From: Oscillospiraceae bacterium
GTDB lineage: Bacteria > Bacillota > Clostridia > Christensenellales > QALW01
Reading direction: 5' to 3'
DNA length: 64,000 nucleotides
Assembly: GCA_022009755.1 (NCBI GenBank)
Contig: CP091722.1
Span: 814,001-878,000 of the forward strand
Each line of letters starts with the position of its first letter. The first letter of the stretch is position 1. Under the pieces are notes generated by a model that worked only from the letters and a program-made list of their open reading frames with translations, was not told the DNA's origin and searched no databases. Both the position numbers and the translations under genes were made by a program. Below are positions 18,753-26,991 of the stretch, one piece after another.

Positions 18753-20585
18753 TTATGCATTTGCGTGCAAGCCGTGCCCACCGCATTTTCTTTGTGTTTC
18801 GGCTTCCTTAAGCACCGCCGCCGCAATTCCCTTAGCGTCAAGGCCGCTCAGTCGCTGCTGCGCCGCAACGGAATCATGCAGGGAAAAGGCTTTTTCCCCC
18901 GTAAGACTTATATATTTTTCGCAATGGACATATTCTGCCGCAGCTTCGCCCAAGCCGCCCGGCGCTGCGTTGTCCTCCGCCACGCATACAATACGCTGCC
19001 TGAGCGCGCGCAGCATTTCGGTATCAACAGGCTCAATGAAGCAGGCGTTTATAACCGCCGCCTCAATTCCCTTTTCAAGCAGAATTTTTCGCGCTCCAAG
19101 TGCCTGAGGCAGCAGCGCTCCGAAAGCGATTATTGCAGCATCCGCGCCTTCCTCCAGCAGCTGCCACTTGCCGAATTCCGTTTTTTCCGGCACGCTGCAC
19201 GCTTGCGCATCCCCCTTTGGGTACCGCACGGCGCAGGGTCCCTTTGCGTTTGAAGCAAGCTCCAGCATCTGAGAAAGCTGCCTGCCGTTTGCCGGCGCCA
19301 TTATAGGCAGCGCATGGGAGCGCAGAATGGCAATATCATATGCACCCTGATGTGTTCTGCCGTCCTGCCCCACAAAGCCGGCTCGGTCTATGCACAGCAC
19401 CACCGGCAGCTTCTGAAGCTCAAGCTCCTGAAATATCTGATCCGCCGCTCTTTGCAGAAAGGTCGAATATATGGCGGCAAACGGGCGCATTCCTCCCTTT
19501 GCAAGACCGGCCGACATCCCCAGGGCATGCTGTTCCGCTATTCCTACATCAAAAAAGCGCTCAGGAAATTCCTTTGCGAATTCTCTCAGCCCCGTACTGT
19601 CCGTCATGCCTGCGGTAACAGCGCAGACCCGCCCGTCTTCTTTTCCTTTCTGCACAATCCAGTCGGCAAAGCACGAGGTAAAGCTGTTTCCCGTTTTGCT
19701 CTGCCCGGCCGCCGTAACCCCGTGATATGCCGTGGGATCGTGCTCCGCCCGCGCATCTCCCCTGCCCTTTACGGTGCGCACATGAATGACAACCGGCACA
19801 GTTTCCTCCCTTGCCCGCTTAAAAATGCTTTTAAGCTCTGCAATATTGTGTCCGTCCACCGAGCCTATGTATTTTATTCCCATATTATCAAAGACGGTAT
19901 TACCTATGAGAATATACCGGAAAATGTTCTTTATCTTCAGTGCTGCCTTGAAAATATACCTGCCCGCAAACGGTATCGCCTTGAGAAAGTGCTCCAGCCC
20001 TCTTTTAAGGCCGACATATCCCTTGGCCGTGCGCAGGCGCACCAAATGTCCGGCTATCGCCCCTACATTGCGCGAAATTGACATGCCGTTATCATTAAGC
20101 ACGATTATAAGCCGTGTTTTGTTGTACCCCAGGTCGTTTACCGCCTCAAGATTCATTCCCCCTCCGAAGGCGCCGTCCCCCACCACCGCTATAACGCTGT
20201 AATCCTCCTTTAATATATCCCTTGCCCTCGCAAGGCCCAGCGCCGTTGATACGGCAGTAGCGCTGTGCCCCACCGCAAACTGATCGTGCTCGCTCTCCTC
20301 CGGGTCGGGAAAGCCGCCCGTTCCGTCAGCCGTGCGCAGATGCTCAAGGCTTCTGCCGGTAAGCAGCTTGTGCGTATATGCCTGATGCCCCACATCAAAA
20401 ACTATCTTATCCCGCGGAGAATCAAATACGCAGTGCAGCGCAACAGTCAGCTCCACCGCGCCGAGGTTTGACGCCGGATGCCCGCCGTTATGCGCAGTAG
20501 CGGCTATGATCTGGCTGCGTATATCCTCCGCCGCCTTTTCAAGCTGCGCGTTTGTCATTGATTTTATATCCGTAATGCTGTACAA
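18753..20585 (-). CDS. dxs: 1-deoxy-D-xylulose-5-phosphate synthase (TTG start)
   Basis: Thiamine-diphosphate enzyme joining pyruvate and glyceraldehyde-3-phosphate, the first step of the MEP isoprenoid pathway. About 610 aa. Visible motifs are GHQAYTHKLLTGR, the TPP motif GDGAFGGGMNLEAVNDLG ending in NDNGMSIS, GIAEQHALGMSAGLA and DRAGFVGQDGRTHQG. I place the start at TTG 20585 (LYSITDIKSM) because GGGAGGGG lies six bases ahead. A longer open frame upstream runs through the promoter and is not coding. The TPP motif has FG where LT is usual. Confidence 0.93.
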   Translation of the reverse strand: MYSITDIKSMTNAQLEKAAEDIRSQIIAATAHNGGHPASNLGAVELTVALHCVFDSPRDKIVFDVGHQAYTHKLLTGRSLEHLRTADGTGGFPDPEESEHDQFAVGHSATAVSTALGLARARDILKEDYSVIAVVGDGAFGGGMNLEAVNDLGYNKTRLIIVLNDNGMSISRNVGAIAGHLVRLRTAKGYVGLKRGLEHFLKAIPFAGRYIFKAALKIKNIFRYILIGNTVFDNMGIKYIGSVDGHNIAELKSIFKRAREETVPVVIHVRTVKGRGDARAEHDPTAYHGVTAAGQSKTGNSFTSCFADWIVQKGKEDGRVCAVTAGMTDSTGLREFAKEFPERFFDVGIAEQHALGMSAGLAKGGMRPFAAIYSTFLQRAADQIFQELELQKLPVVLCIDRAGFVGQDGRTHQGAYDIAILRSHALPIMAPANGRQLSQMLELASNAKGPCAVRYPKGDAQACSVPEKTEFGKWQLLEEGADAAIIAFGALLPQALGARKILLEKGIEAAVINACFIEPVDTEMLRALRQRIVCVAEDNAAPGGLGEAAAEYVHCEKYISLTGEKAFSLHDSVAAQQRLSGLDAKGIAAAVLKEAETQRKCGGHGLHANA

Positions 20586-20636
20586 TACATGCCCCTCCCG
20601 TATTGCCCCGTTTATTGACCGCCTATTGGTTTGCTT

Positions 20637-20665
20637 ATTATACCATAGCCTTCGTCTCAAAACAA
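20637..20665 (-). promoter_or_regulatory. Promoter of dxs
   Basis: On the minus strand TTGTTT (20665-20660), a 17-base spacer and a perfect TATAAT (20642-20637) lie about 50 bases before the TTG start. Confidence 0.6.
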
Positions 20666-20834
20666 GCCGGAACGCCCCGTGTACTGAAAAAAAGCCTCCG
20701 CCGGAAAAAAGCATTTTGAAAAGGGACAATGCGAAAAAACACATTGCCGCCACCGCACGCTCTTTTCCCGTCGCGGAGCATTTCGTTTTATTTTGTTTTA
20801 TTTTGCCGGCAGCGCGTTCTGCCCCGGCAAGGCG

Positions 20835-21986
20835 CTATATGCTCTCCTTTTCCGTCAGTTCTCTGTGGAACCTTACCGACAGCACCAGTCCTACTGCCGC
20901 CATGTTTGTTACAAGGTTTGTGCCCCCCTTGCTTATAAAGGGCAGCGGTATACCCGTTATGGGCATTATGCCGATGGTCATGCCTATATTTTCAAATATA
21001 TGAAACATGAACATAAACATAATTCCGTAAATAATCAACGCTCCGAACTTGTCCTTGGTGATCCGCGCAAGGTACCACATACGGAATATAAAAGCCGCGT
21101 ATACCAAAAGCAAAAAGAAGCAGCCCAAAAAACCGAAGGATTCCGCAATGGCAACAAATATGAAATCCGTTTCTATAACCGGGATATAGTTAAGCTGGCT
21201 CAGCGCTCCTACGCTGAAGAGTCCCTTTCCCGCAAAGCCGCCCGAGCCTATAACGGCAATGGACCTGTTAAGCTGCAAAAAATCGTCTCCCTCACCGCCG
21301 GAGAAGAAGTTTATTATTCTGGAACGCTGCCTGTCCCCCATCAGCACAAACCACGCAAACACACCGAAAGCCGCTCCGGCAAGGCCGAAGGCGCCGATGT
21401 ACCTCAGCTTCACGCCCGCCATAAACGCCATACCCACAAAGGCTGCAACATATACTATCGTAGTGCCTATATCCATCTGATAAAGCAGCACCGCTATTAT
21501 CAGCACAAACACTCCGGCAGTCGGCAGAACATCAACAAACCTTTCCATGGGTCTGTCCGCCATAAACTTTGCGCACACAAGTATCATTGCCAGCTTAACA
21601 AGCTCCGAAGGCTGAAATGTTATTGAGCCCGAGGCATTAAGATATATCCAGCCCTGCGTGCCGCCGCGCGTCTTGCCGAAAAAAACCACCAGCAACAGAA
21701 GCACAACGCCCGCCGCCAGAACAGCATACCATATCTTTGCATACAGCCGGTAATTCACCAGCATTATAAGCACCATAACAACAAGCCCGACGGCAAAAAA
21801 GGCTCCCTGAAGCCCCACAACGGAAAAATCAAGGTTTGCCATTATCTCGCTGAAGGTAAGCTCCTCCCCGGTAAACGGGTTTGCCGTGGCTATGGTAATA
21901 GCCACAATGCCTATAAGGAACAAAGCCAGCATAATAAGAGGCAGTATATATTCGATGTTTTGTAATTTCTTTTTATCAAAGCGCAT
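20835..21986 (-). CDS. rodA: SEDS-family peptidoglycan polymerase RodA (FtsW/RodA/SpoVE)
   Basis: Polytopic glycan-chain polymerase of the elongation complex. The 383-aa protein has about ten transmembrane helices. SEDS features are ITFQPSELVKLAMILVCAKF, QMDIGTTIVYVA, the QLNRSIAVIGSGGFAGKG loop, PVIETDFIFVAIAESFGFLG and the C-terminal GIPLPFISKGGTN. I prefer RodA over FtsW because it stands beside minE-minD, as in other Firmicutes, but the sequence alone does not settle this. Start 21986 has a weak GGGATC site. An alternative ATG lies at 22016. Confidence 0.88.
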   Translation of the reverse strand: MRFDKKKLQNIEYILPLIMLALFLIGIVAITIATANPFTGEELTFSEIMANLDFSVVGLQGAFFAVGLVVMVLIMLVNYRLYAKIWYAVLAAGVVLLLLVVFFGKTRGGTQGWIYLNASGSITFQPSELVKLAMILVCAKFMADRPMERFVDVLPTAGVFVLIIAVLLYQMDIGTTIVYVAAFVGMAFMAGVKLRYIGAFGLAGAAFGVFAWFVLMGDRQRSRIINFFSGGEGDDFLQLNRSIAVIGSGGFAGKGLFSVGALSQLNYIPVIETDFIFVAIAESFGFLGCFFLLLVYAAFIFRMWYLARITKDKFGALIIYGIMFMFMFHIFENIGMTIGIMPITGIPLPFISKGGTNLVTNMAAVGLVLSVRFHRELTEKESI

Positions 21987-22076
21987 TTTATGATCCCGTC
22001 TGAAATACATTTGCACAACAATAATAATGCAAATTTATTTTATCATAAACGGCGACAAAAATCCACCCCGAATTTG

Positions 22077-22382
22077 TTAATTTTTCACCTCACCCGCAAG
22101 CACCTGTGCTAAAGCCTCATTGCAGGGCCTTTCACCGGGGGCAAGGGTTACTTTTATTGTAAGCTCCACCCTTTCCCCCTTGCGCATGCTTGAAATATCA
22201 TATTCTCTTTCCCCTGTGCAGCCCAGAGCCGTCAGCTCCCCCTCTATTGCCCTTTTCAGCCCTTCCACCGTGCTTGCCGATGCCAACCTGTCCCCTGCCA
22301 ATGCCGTTTCCAATCGCTTTTTCGCTTTTTTTGCGCTTCCGCGCGCAAACAGTCCTTCAAAAAATGCTCTTATGTGTTTCAT
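22077..22382 (-). CDS. minE: Cell division topological specificity factor MinE
   Basis: A 101-aa protein with the MinE plan. An amphipathic N-terminus (HIRAFFEGLF) and a Lys/Arg-rich segment come first. The MinD-activating helix follows (AKKRLETALAGDR, matching the family AKERLQLVLAHDR), then a dimerisation region. It stimulates the MinD ATPase and places the division site. It directly follows minD on the same strand with a 14-bp gap. Confidence 0.85.
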   Translation of the reverse strand: MKHIRAFFEGLFARGSAKKAKKRLETALAGDRLASASTVEGLKRAIEGELTALGCTGEREYDISSMRKGERVELTIKVTLAPGERPCNEALAQVLAGEVKN

Positions 22383-22396
22383 ATTATCCCCCCGCT

Positions 22397-23188
22397 TCAG
22401 CCCGCAGCCTTTATACCGAATATGCGCTGCATAAAAGCGCCTATTCCGCCGCCCGATTCCGGCTCCCGCTGCCCCATGAGCCTGCGCGCTATTTTTCGGT
22501 ATTCCTCTCCCGCTGCCGAACGCACGGCATACGCCAGCGGCTCGCCTAAATTTGCCGCCCGCACAACAAGCGGGTCCTCCGGCACCGCGCCCAGCGCATG
22601 CAGGCCCAATATCTCCTCCACATCCTGTACGCTCATCATTTCATGCCTGCGCACCATATCCGCACGCACCCTGTTAACTATAAGATGCACCTTATCCGTC
22701 TCGCTTACGGCAAGCAGCCCTGCCACTCTGTCGGCATCCCGTACCGAAGCCACCTCCGGAGTGCATACAAGCAGCGCCTCCTGCGCCCCCTCCACGGCAT
22801 TGCAAAAGCCCTGCTCTATGCCGGCGGGGCAATCTGTAAGCACATAGTCATAGCTGTCCTGTATTTCCTCAATAAGCGCCTTCATCTGCCCTTTTTCCAG
22901 CGCATTTTTATTGCGCGTCTGCGATGCGGGAAGCATGGCCAGCCGCTCCTCCTGCCTGCTGCGCACCACCGCCTGCCGCAGCCGGCATCTGCCCTCCAGC
23001 ACATCCACTATGTCATATACTATTCTGTTTTCCAGCCCCATCATCAGGTCGAGATTGCGCAGCCCCAGATCCGCATCTATAAGCAGCACATTCATGCCCT
23101 CCTTTGCAAGGGCCGCCCCTACATTTACCGTAACCGTAGTTTTTCCCACGCCGCCCTTGCCCGATGTCACTACCAGCGTCTTTCCCAT
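22397..23188 (-). CDS. minD: Septum site-determining ATPase MinD
   Basis: ParA-like ATPase that recruits MinE (and normally MinC) to the membrane. The 263-aa protein starts MGKTLVVTSGKGGVGKTT (deviant Walker A 11-17). VLLIDADLGLRNLDLMMG, the TDCPAGIEQGF Walker B and a C-terminal amphipathic helix (GAFMQRIFGI) follow. I chose ATG 23188 with AAGGACGG upstream. An in-frame ATG at 23218 is an alternative. No minC gene lies upstream, where it usually sits. Instead the gene is divergent from a tyrosine recombinase. Confidence 0.94.
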   Translation of the reverse strand: MGKTLVVTSGKGGVGKTTVTVNVGAALAKEGMNVLLIDADLGLRNLDLMMGLENRIVYDIVDVLEGRCRLRQAVVRSRQEERLAMLPASQTRNKNALEKGQMKALIEEIQDSYDYVLTDCPAGIEQGFCNAVEGAQEALLVCTPEVASVRDADRVAGLLAVSETDKVHLIVNRVRADMVRRHEMMSVQDVEEILGLHALGAVPEDPLVVRAANLGEPLAYAVRSAAGEEYRKIARRLMGQREPESGGGIGAFMQRIFGIKAAG

Positions 23189-23477
23189 TTGTCTGTCCGT
23201 CCTTTCCTCTGAGCGCATGTTCGCTTCCTTTGTTTGCCATAAATAATTCCGCATTTCCCTTTATTTTCCTTTGACGGCTTTGGACGAATTCTGACTTGTT
23301 TTGCCCGCCCGTGCTTCCGCCTCCGCCGCTGATTTCAAAGGTTAAAGCAAGCCTGAGTCCGATTATTGGCCATATGCGGGCTTTTTCGCTTTTAATGCGG
23401 CCCGCCGCGCATGTTTTCGCCTTTAGTTTTTTTCTGATAAAATAAAAAAATTGAAATATATCCGGAGGTAAACTGAA

Positions 23478-24320
23478 ATGAAAGGGCGGTTTATAACGGC
23501 AAATGCCATTGCCGGATTCAGAAAGCATCTTATCTTTGAGGAGCGAAGCAGCGCAACGGTGGAAAAGTATATCCGTGATGCAGAAGCGTTTTCGCGCTAT
23601 GCCCAAAGCGCCCCCGTTACCAAGGAAACGGTTATTGCGTACAAAAAGCGGCTGCGGGATAGCTATGCCGTGCGCAGTGTTAATTCAATGCTTACAAGCC
23701 TGAATGTTCTGTTTTCCCTTATGGGCTGGCATGATCTGAAGGTAAAATCGGTATCCCTGCAGCAGCAAGCATTCTGTTCCGAAGAAAAGGAGCTTACAAA
23801 GGCCGAATATACACGGCTGTGCGCAGCGGCGCGGCATTCCGGCAATGAAAGGCTCTGCCTGATATTGCAAACGCTGTGCAGCACGGGCATACGGGTAAGC
23901 GAGCTTAAGCATATAACGGCGGAGGCGGCAAGGCGCGGCGAAGCGCTTGTTAGCTGCAAGGGAAAAACACGCTCGGTTTTCCTTGTGAAGGAGTTAAGGC
24001 GGAAGCTGCTTGGCTACGCGGCGGCACAAGGAATAAAAGAAGGTATGATATTTATAACGCGTTTGGGAAAGCCGCTTAACCGAACAAACATCTGGCGGGA
24101 AATGAAAGCGCTGTGCGCGCGGGCAAATGTCAGCCCCAAGAAGGTGTTCCCCCATAATCTGCGGCATCTATTTGCCCGGCTGTTTTATGAAATCGAAAAG
24201 GACCTTGCAAAGCTTGCCGATATTCTGGGTCACAGCAGCATAAACACCACGCGGATATATATTATATCCACCGGCGCGGAACACCGCCGCCGCATGGAGA
24301 ATTTGCACCTGATAATATAA
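23478..24320 (+). CDS. Tyrosine site-specific recombinase next to an invertible promoter
   Basis: A 280-aa integrase/XerC-D type recombinase. An N-terminal SAM-like core-binding domain (residues ~8-85) precedes the catalytic domain. All catalytic residues are visible: Arg139 (TGIRVSEL), Lys163 (CKGKTR), His226 and Arg229 (PHNLRHLFARL), His252 (LGHSSINTTRIY) and Tyr261. CCGGAGG lies 9 bases before ATG 23478. It stands alone, divergent from minD, and its stop is 25 bp from the first of two 26-bp inverted repeats. No phage or conjugative genes are near. I infer that it is the invertase for the adjacent segment, not a Xer chromosome-dimer resolvase. Confidence 0.9.
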   Translation: MKGRFITANAIAGFRKHLIFEERSSATVEKYIRDAEAFSRYAQSAPVTKETVIAYKKRLRDSYAVRSVNSMLTSLNVLFSLMGWHDLKVKSVSLQQQAFCSEEKELTKAEYTRLCAAARHSGNERLCLILQTLCSTGIRVSELKHITAEAARRGEALVSCKGKTRSVFLVKELRRKLLGYAAAQGIKEGMIFITRLGKPLNRTNIWREMKALCARANVSPKKVFPHNLRHLFARLFYEIEKDLAKLADILGHSSINTTRIYIISTGAEHRRRMENLHLII

Positions 24321-24345
24321 AAAAGCCATACCGCGCAGCAGAAGC

Positions 24346-24371
24346 AACATAATCTGCATTATGTTGTAGTG
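24346..24371 (+). repeat. Left inverted repeat (IR-L) of the invertible segment
   Basis: A 26-bp repeat identical to the reverse complement of 24632-24657. Each copy contains a 20-bp core of arms AACATAAT and ATTATGTT around CTGC, plus GTAGTG on the inner side. An interrupted palindrome of this kind suits tyrosine recombinase binding. It lies 25 bp beyond the recombinase stop. Confidence 0.92.
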
Positions 24372-24631
24372 CAAGTTTCCGCGAGTATGACAAACAACAT
24401 CATTATATGCTTGATTATAGCATAACGGGAACACTTTGTAAATAGTTTGTAAATATTTGACCAAAAAACAGACGCTTCTTCCCGTTATCGTCAAAATCGG
24501 GCATGACAAAAAAGCCTTTTCGCGTTATTTTTTCAACTTTTTTCGAAAAGGTCTGCTTTGCTGCGTCCTTTTTTATCTCGCACGGTTTCAGTGACAGTTT
24601 TTTTACGGGCACTGCGATCTTTTTTTACTGA
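24372..24631. mobile_element. Invertible promoter segment (inverton), shown in the orientation facing away from the SPFH-TIR operon
   Basis: 260 bp between two perfect 26-bp inverted repeats, directly after a tyrosine recombinase gene and directly before the operon. It holds a strong leftward promoter and no convincing gene. It is AT-rich and carries an inner CCTTTTCG/CGAAAAGG inverted repeat. No good rightward promoter was found, so the operon looks OFF here. After inversion the same promoter would start about 35 bp before the right repeat and read into the SPFH ribosome site. Confidence 0.85.
24414..24442 (-). promoter_or_regulatory. Promoter inside the invertible segment, pointing left
   Basis: On the minus strand TTTACA (24442-24437), a 17-base spacer ending TGC and TATAAT (24419-24414), so an extended -10. 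Two 11-bp direct repeats of TTTGTAAATA on the plus strand (24435-24445 and 24446-24456) overlap and follow the -35 box and could bind a regulator. Confidence 0.85.
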
Positions 24632-24657
24632 CACTACAACATAATGCAGATTATGTT
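24632..24657 (-). repeat. Right inverted repeat (IR-R) of the invertible segment
   Basis: Perfect 26-bp inverted copy of 24346-24371. It ends 3 bases before the GGGAGG ribosome site of the SPFH gene, so a transcript entering through it would immediately reach the operon. Confidence 0.92.
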
Positions 24658-24673
24658 ACAGGGAGGTATTTTA

Positions 24674-25816
24674 ATGGCACAAATTGCAGATGTAATCAAA
24701 TACGAGGGAGATAATTCCACCTTCATCTGGAAGCACCCATGCGAAGATTTCAACACTCTTACACAGCTTATCGTGCATGAATCGCAGGAAGCCGTATTTT
24801 TCATGAACGGGCAGGCGCTTGACCTGTTCGGTCCGGGCAGGTATACGCTGGAAACACAGAACATACCAAAAATCGGAAAGCTGCTCAACCGCACCGTCGG
24901 CGATAAGACTCCCTTCCACTGTGAGGTTTATTTTATAAACAAAACCGAGCAGATGGCTATCAAATGGGGCACCGATTCCAAAATACAGTATATTGACCCC
25001 ACCTACCGCTTCCCCATCTCCATAGGTGCATCGGGTGAAATGAGCCTGCGCGTGCAGGACAGCCGCAAGCTGCTTATAAAGCTTGTGGGAACGGAAAACT
25101 TCCTGGGGCAGCAGCAGCTGACGGGTTTCTTCCGCGCCTTCCTTATGACAAGGGTAAAAACATACATAGCGCAGGTCATACGGACAAATTCCGTAAACAT
25201 TTTTGAAATTGACGAAAATCTGACGGCTTTTTCCGAAAACCTGCATAAGCTTCTTATTCCGGACTTTGCCGATTACGGCATTGCGCTGGAAAGATTTTTT
25301 GTAACCACCATAGTAAAGCCGGACGGCGAGAAGCAGTATGAAAAATTCAAAGAGCTACATTTCCGCCAGTATGCGGATATTGCCGAAGCAAAGCTTAAGC
25401 AGCAGACCGATATCATAAACGCCCAGACAGAGGCGCAGAAAATAGTGATAGATTCTCAGGCGCAGGCCACAAAGCGGGCGCAGGAGGGCTATACCTACGC
25501 GCAGGAGCGCAGCTTTGATGTGGCGCAGACGGCGGCGCAGAACGAGGCGGTGGGTCAGTTTACCAATATGGGAATAGGTCTGGGCACGATGGCAGGTGTC
25601 GGCGGCGCAGTAGGCGGCATGGTGAGCGGCGCGGTAAATAACGCCGCAAGCGCAGCGGCGCAGCCTGCTCAGCCGCAGCAGGCAGCACAACCCGTCGATG
25701 ACATGGCGGCCTTCAAAGCAAAGGCGGAAAAGCTGACGGTGATGAAAAACGCCGGGCTGATTACCGATGAGGAATTCGCCGCCATGAAGGCGGAGCTGCT
25801 TAAGAGCATTTTATAA
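24674..25816 (+). CDS. SPFH/band-7 (YdjI-like) protein with C-terminal SHOCT domain
   Basis: A 380-aa protein of the YdjI / virion-core-like SPFH family, membrane-associated scaffold proteins. The SPFH domain occupies about residues 25-230. A helical, Gln/Ala-rich segment with repeated A-Q-T-E type heptads follows, then a Gly-rich stretch (GIGLGTMAGVGGAVGGMV). The last ~35 residues form a SHOCT domain (KLTVMKNAGLITDEEFAAMKAELL). Start 24674 follows GGGAGG that touches the right inverted repeat. It is the first gene of a four-gene operon under the invertible promoter. It is distinct from the zinc-ribbon SPFH protein at 34.4-35.8 kb, which belongs to a different cluster. Confidence 0.85.
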   Translation: MAQIADVIKYEGDNSTFIWKHPCEDFNTLTQLIVHESQEAVFFMNGQALDLFGPGRYTLETQNIPKIGKLLNRTVGDKTPFHCEVYFINKTEQMAIKWGTDSKIQYIDPTYRFPISIGASGEMSLRVQDSRKLLIKLVGTENFLGQQQLTGFFRAFLMTRVKTYIAQVIRTNSVNIFEIDENLTAFSENLHKLLIPDFADYGIALERFFVTTIVKPDGEKQYEKFKELHFRQYADIAEAKLKQQTDIINAQTEAQKIVIDSQAQATKRAQEGYTYAQERSFDVAQTAAQNEAVGQFTNMGIGLGTMAGVGGAVGGMVSGAVNNAASAAAQPAQPQQAAQPVDDMAAFKAKAEKLTVMKNAGLITDEEFAAMKAELLKSIL

Positions 25817-25831
25817 CAGGAGGATATAGCG

Positions 25832-26530
25832 ATGAAAAAGAATTTCAAATCATATGCGCTGATATGGGCAATCATGCTTGCGGCGTTTAACGCCGTCGTG
25901 TTTCTTGTTCGTCCCGCAATTCCGGGATATGTGGTCAATTACGATGCGCGTTTCTGGATTGCGTGGGGCTTTATTCTTGCGGCGTTTGCGGGAAACCTTG
26001 TATGCGCATATTTTGCCTTTAAGGCGCAGAGCCTTAAAAAGCTGTTTTACAACCTGCCGCTTATAACCGTCAGCTACGCGGGGTTTATCGTTATGTTGGT
26101 GCTGGGCGGAGCGCTTATGCTTATTCCGGGCTGCCCGGCGTGGATTGCCGCCGTTGTGTGCCTGATTGCCGCAGCCGTTACCGCGGCGGCCGTTGTCCGT
26201 GCCGATTGGGCGGGAAAGGCTGCCGGTGCCGTTGAGGAAAAGGTAAAAGCGCAGACACAGCTTATAAAGCTTTTAACAGTAAACGCCGAAACGCTGCTTG
26301 CCAAAGCCAAGACCCCGGACGAAAAAGCGGCGGCAAAAAAGGTATATGAGGCGCTGCGGTATTCCGACCCCGTAAGCAGCGAGGCATTAAGCGCGATTGA
26401 GGCGGAGCTTACAGAGAAATTCAAAGCATTTGAAAACGCCGTAAACGCCGGTCAGGGCGCGGCAGAGGCGGCGCAAAGCCTGCTGGAAACGCTGGAAGAG
26501 CGAAACGGAAAGTGTAAGGCGATGAAGTAA
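25832..26530 (+). CDS. Four-helix membrane protein with cytosolic helical tail
   Basis: A 232-aa protein with four hydrophobic helices in the first ~130 residues: YALIWAIMLAAFNAVVFLV, FWIAWGFILAAFAGNLVCAY, ITVSYAGFIVMLVLGGALML and WIAAVVCLIAAAVTAAAVV. A charged, Ala/Glu/Lys-rich helical tail follows. AGGAGG lies 10 bases ahead of the ATG and the gene begins 15 bp after the SPFH stop. No family is recognised. By position it is a partner of the SPFH protein and could anchor or sense with it. Confidence 0.8.
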   Translation: MKKNFKSYALIWAIMLAAFNAVVFLVRPAIPGYVVNYDARFWIAWGFILAAFAGNLVCAYFAFKAQSLKKLFYNLPLITVSYAGFIVMLVLGGALMLIPGCPAWIAAVVCLIAAAVTAAAVVRADWAGKAAGAVEEKVKAQTQLIKLLTVNAETLLAKAKTPDEKAAAKKVYEALRYSDPVSSEALSAIEAELTEKFKAFENAVNAGQGAAEAAQSLLETLEERNGKCKAMK

Positions 26531-26542
26531 GGGGATGTTTTT

Positions 26543-26968
26543 ATGGAAAATTACAGCATTTTTATTTCACACTCTTCGCAGGATAAGGGCAACTTCGTTG
26601 ATGGTTTAGTAAAAGAAATACAATCGCTTGGTATAAGTGTTTTTTATGATACAGATGTAATCGGATGGGGAGATAATCTAAAAGAGAAGATTGATTCCGG
26701 TCTAAAATACTGCAAATTGGCAGTAATTGTTATATCGCCGAGTTATTTTGACCGTGAATGGACGGAGTATGAAATTCAAAAATTATTAGATCGACAAGAT
26801 TCCGAGGGCGGCAAACTCATTATGCCCATACTATACAAAGTTAAAAAAGAAGAGTTTGTAAAGCACTATCCGTCGCTTCAGAATATTGTTTTCAAATATG
26901 CTAAAAGTCAAAGTCGACACAAGCTCGCCATGGAACTAAAAAACGAATTAGATAAAAAAGCAAGTTAA
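26543..26968 (+). CDS. Small stand-alone TIR-domain protein
   Basis: A 141-aa protein that is almost entirely one TIR domain: YSIFISHSSQDKGNFVDGL (strand A and box 1), LGISVFYD, VIVISPSYFDREW and IMPILYKV. The glutamate used by NAD-hydrolysing TIRs is present as Glu77 in W73TEYE77I, the same WxxxE spacing as SARM1. The gene is clearly AT-richer than its neighbours, which suggests a separate origin. GGGG lies upstream of the ATG, and it begins 12 bp after the membrane gene. NADase activity is inferred from the motif, not shown. Confidence 0.88.
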   Translation: MENYSIFISHSSQDKGNFVDGLVKEIQSLGISVFYDTDVIGWGDNLKEKIDSGLKYCKLAVIVISPSYFDREWTEYEIQKLLDRQDSEGGKLIMPILYKVKKEEFVKHYPSLQNIVFKYAKSQSRHKLAMELKNELDKKAS

Positions 26969-26991
26969 TATTTTATGGATGGTGATACATA

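Noticed and set aside
20586..20753. Longer N-terminus for dxs
   Set aside because: The extension contains the dxs promoter and ribosome site. TTG 20585 fits the family start.
24435..24456. TTTGTAAATA direct repeats considered as part of a repeat array
   Set aside because: Only two copies. They overlap the promoter -35 and are better read as a regulatory site.
24415..24612. Minus-strand frame of 65 codons inside the invertible segment
   Set aside because: It begins with GTG, has no ribosome site, overlaps the promoter -35 and -10 boxes at its end and shows no family features. The segment is better explained as regulatory.
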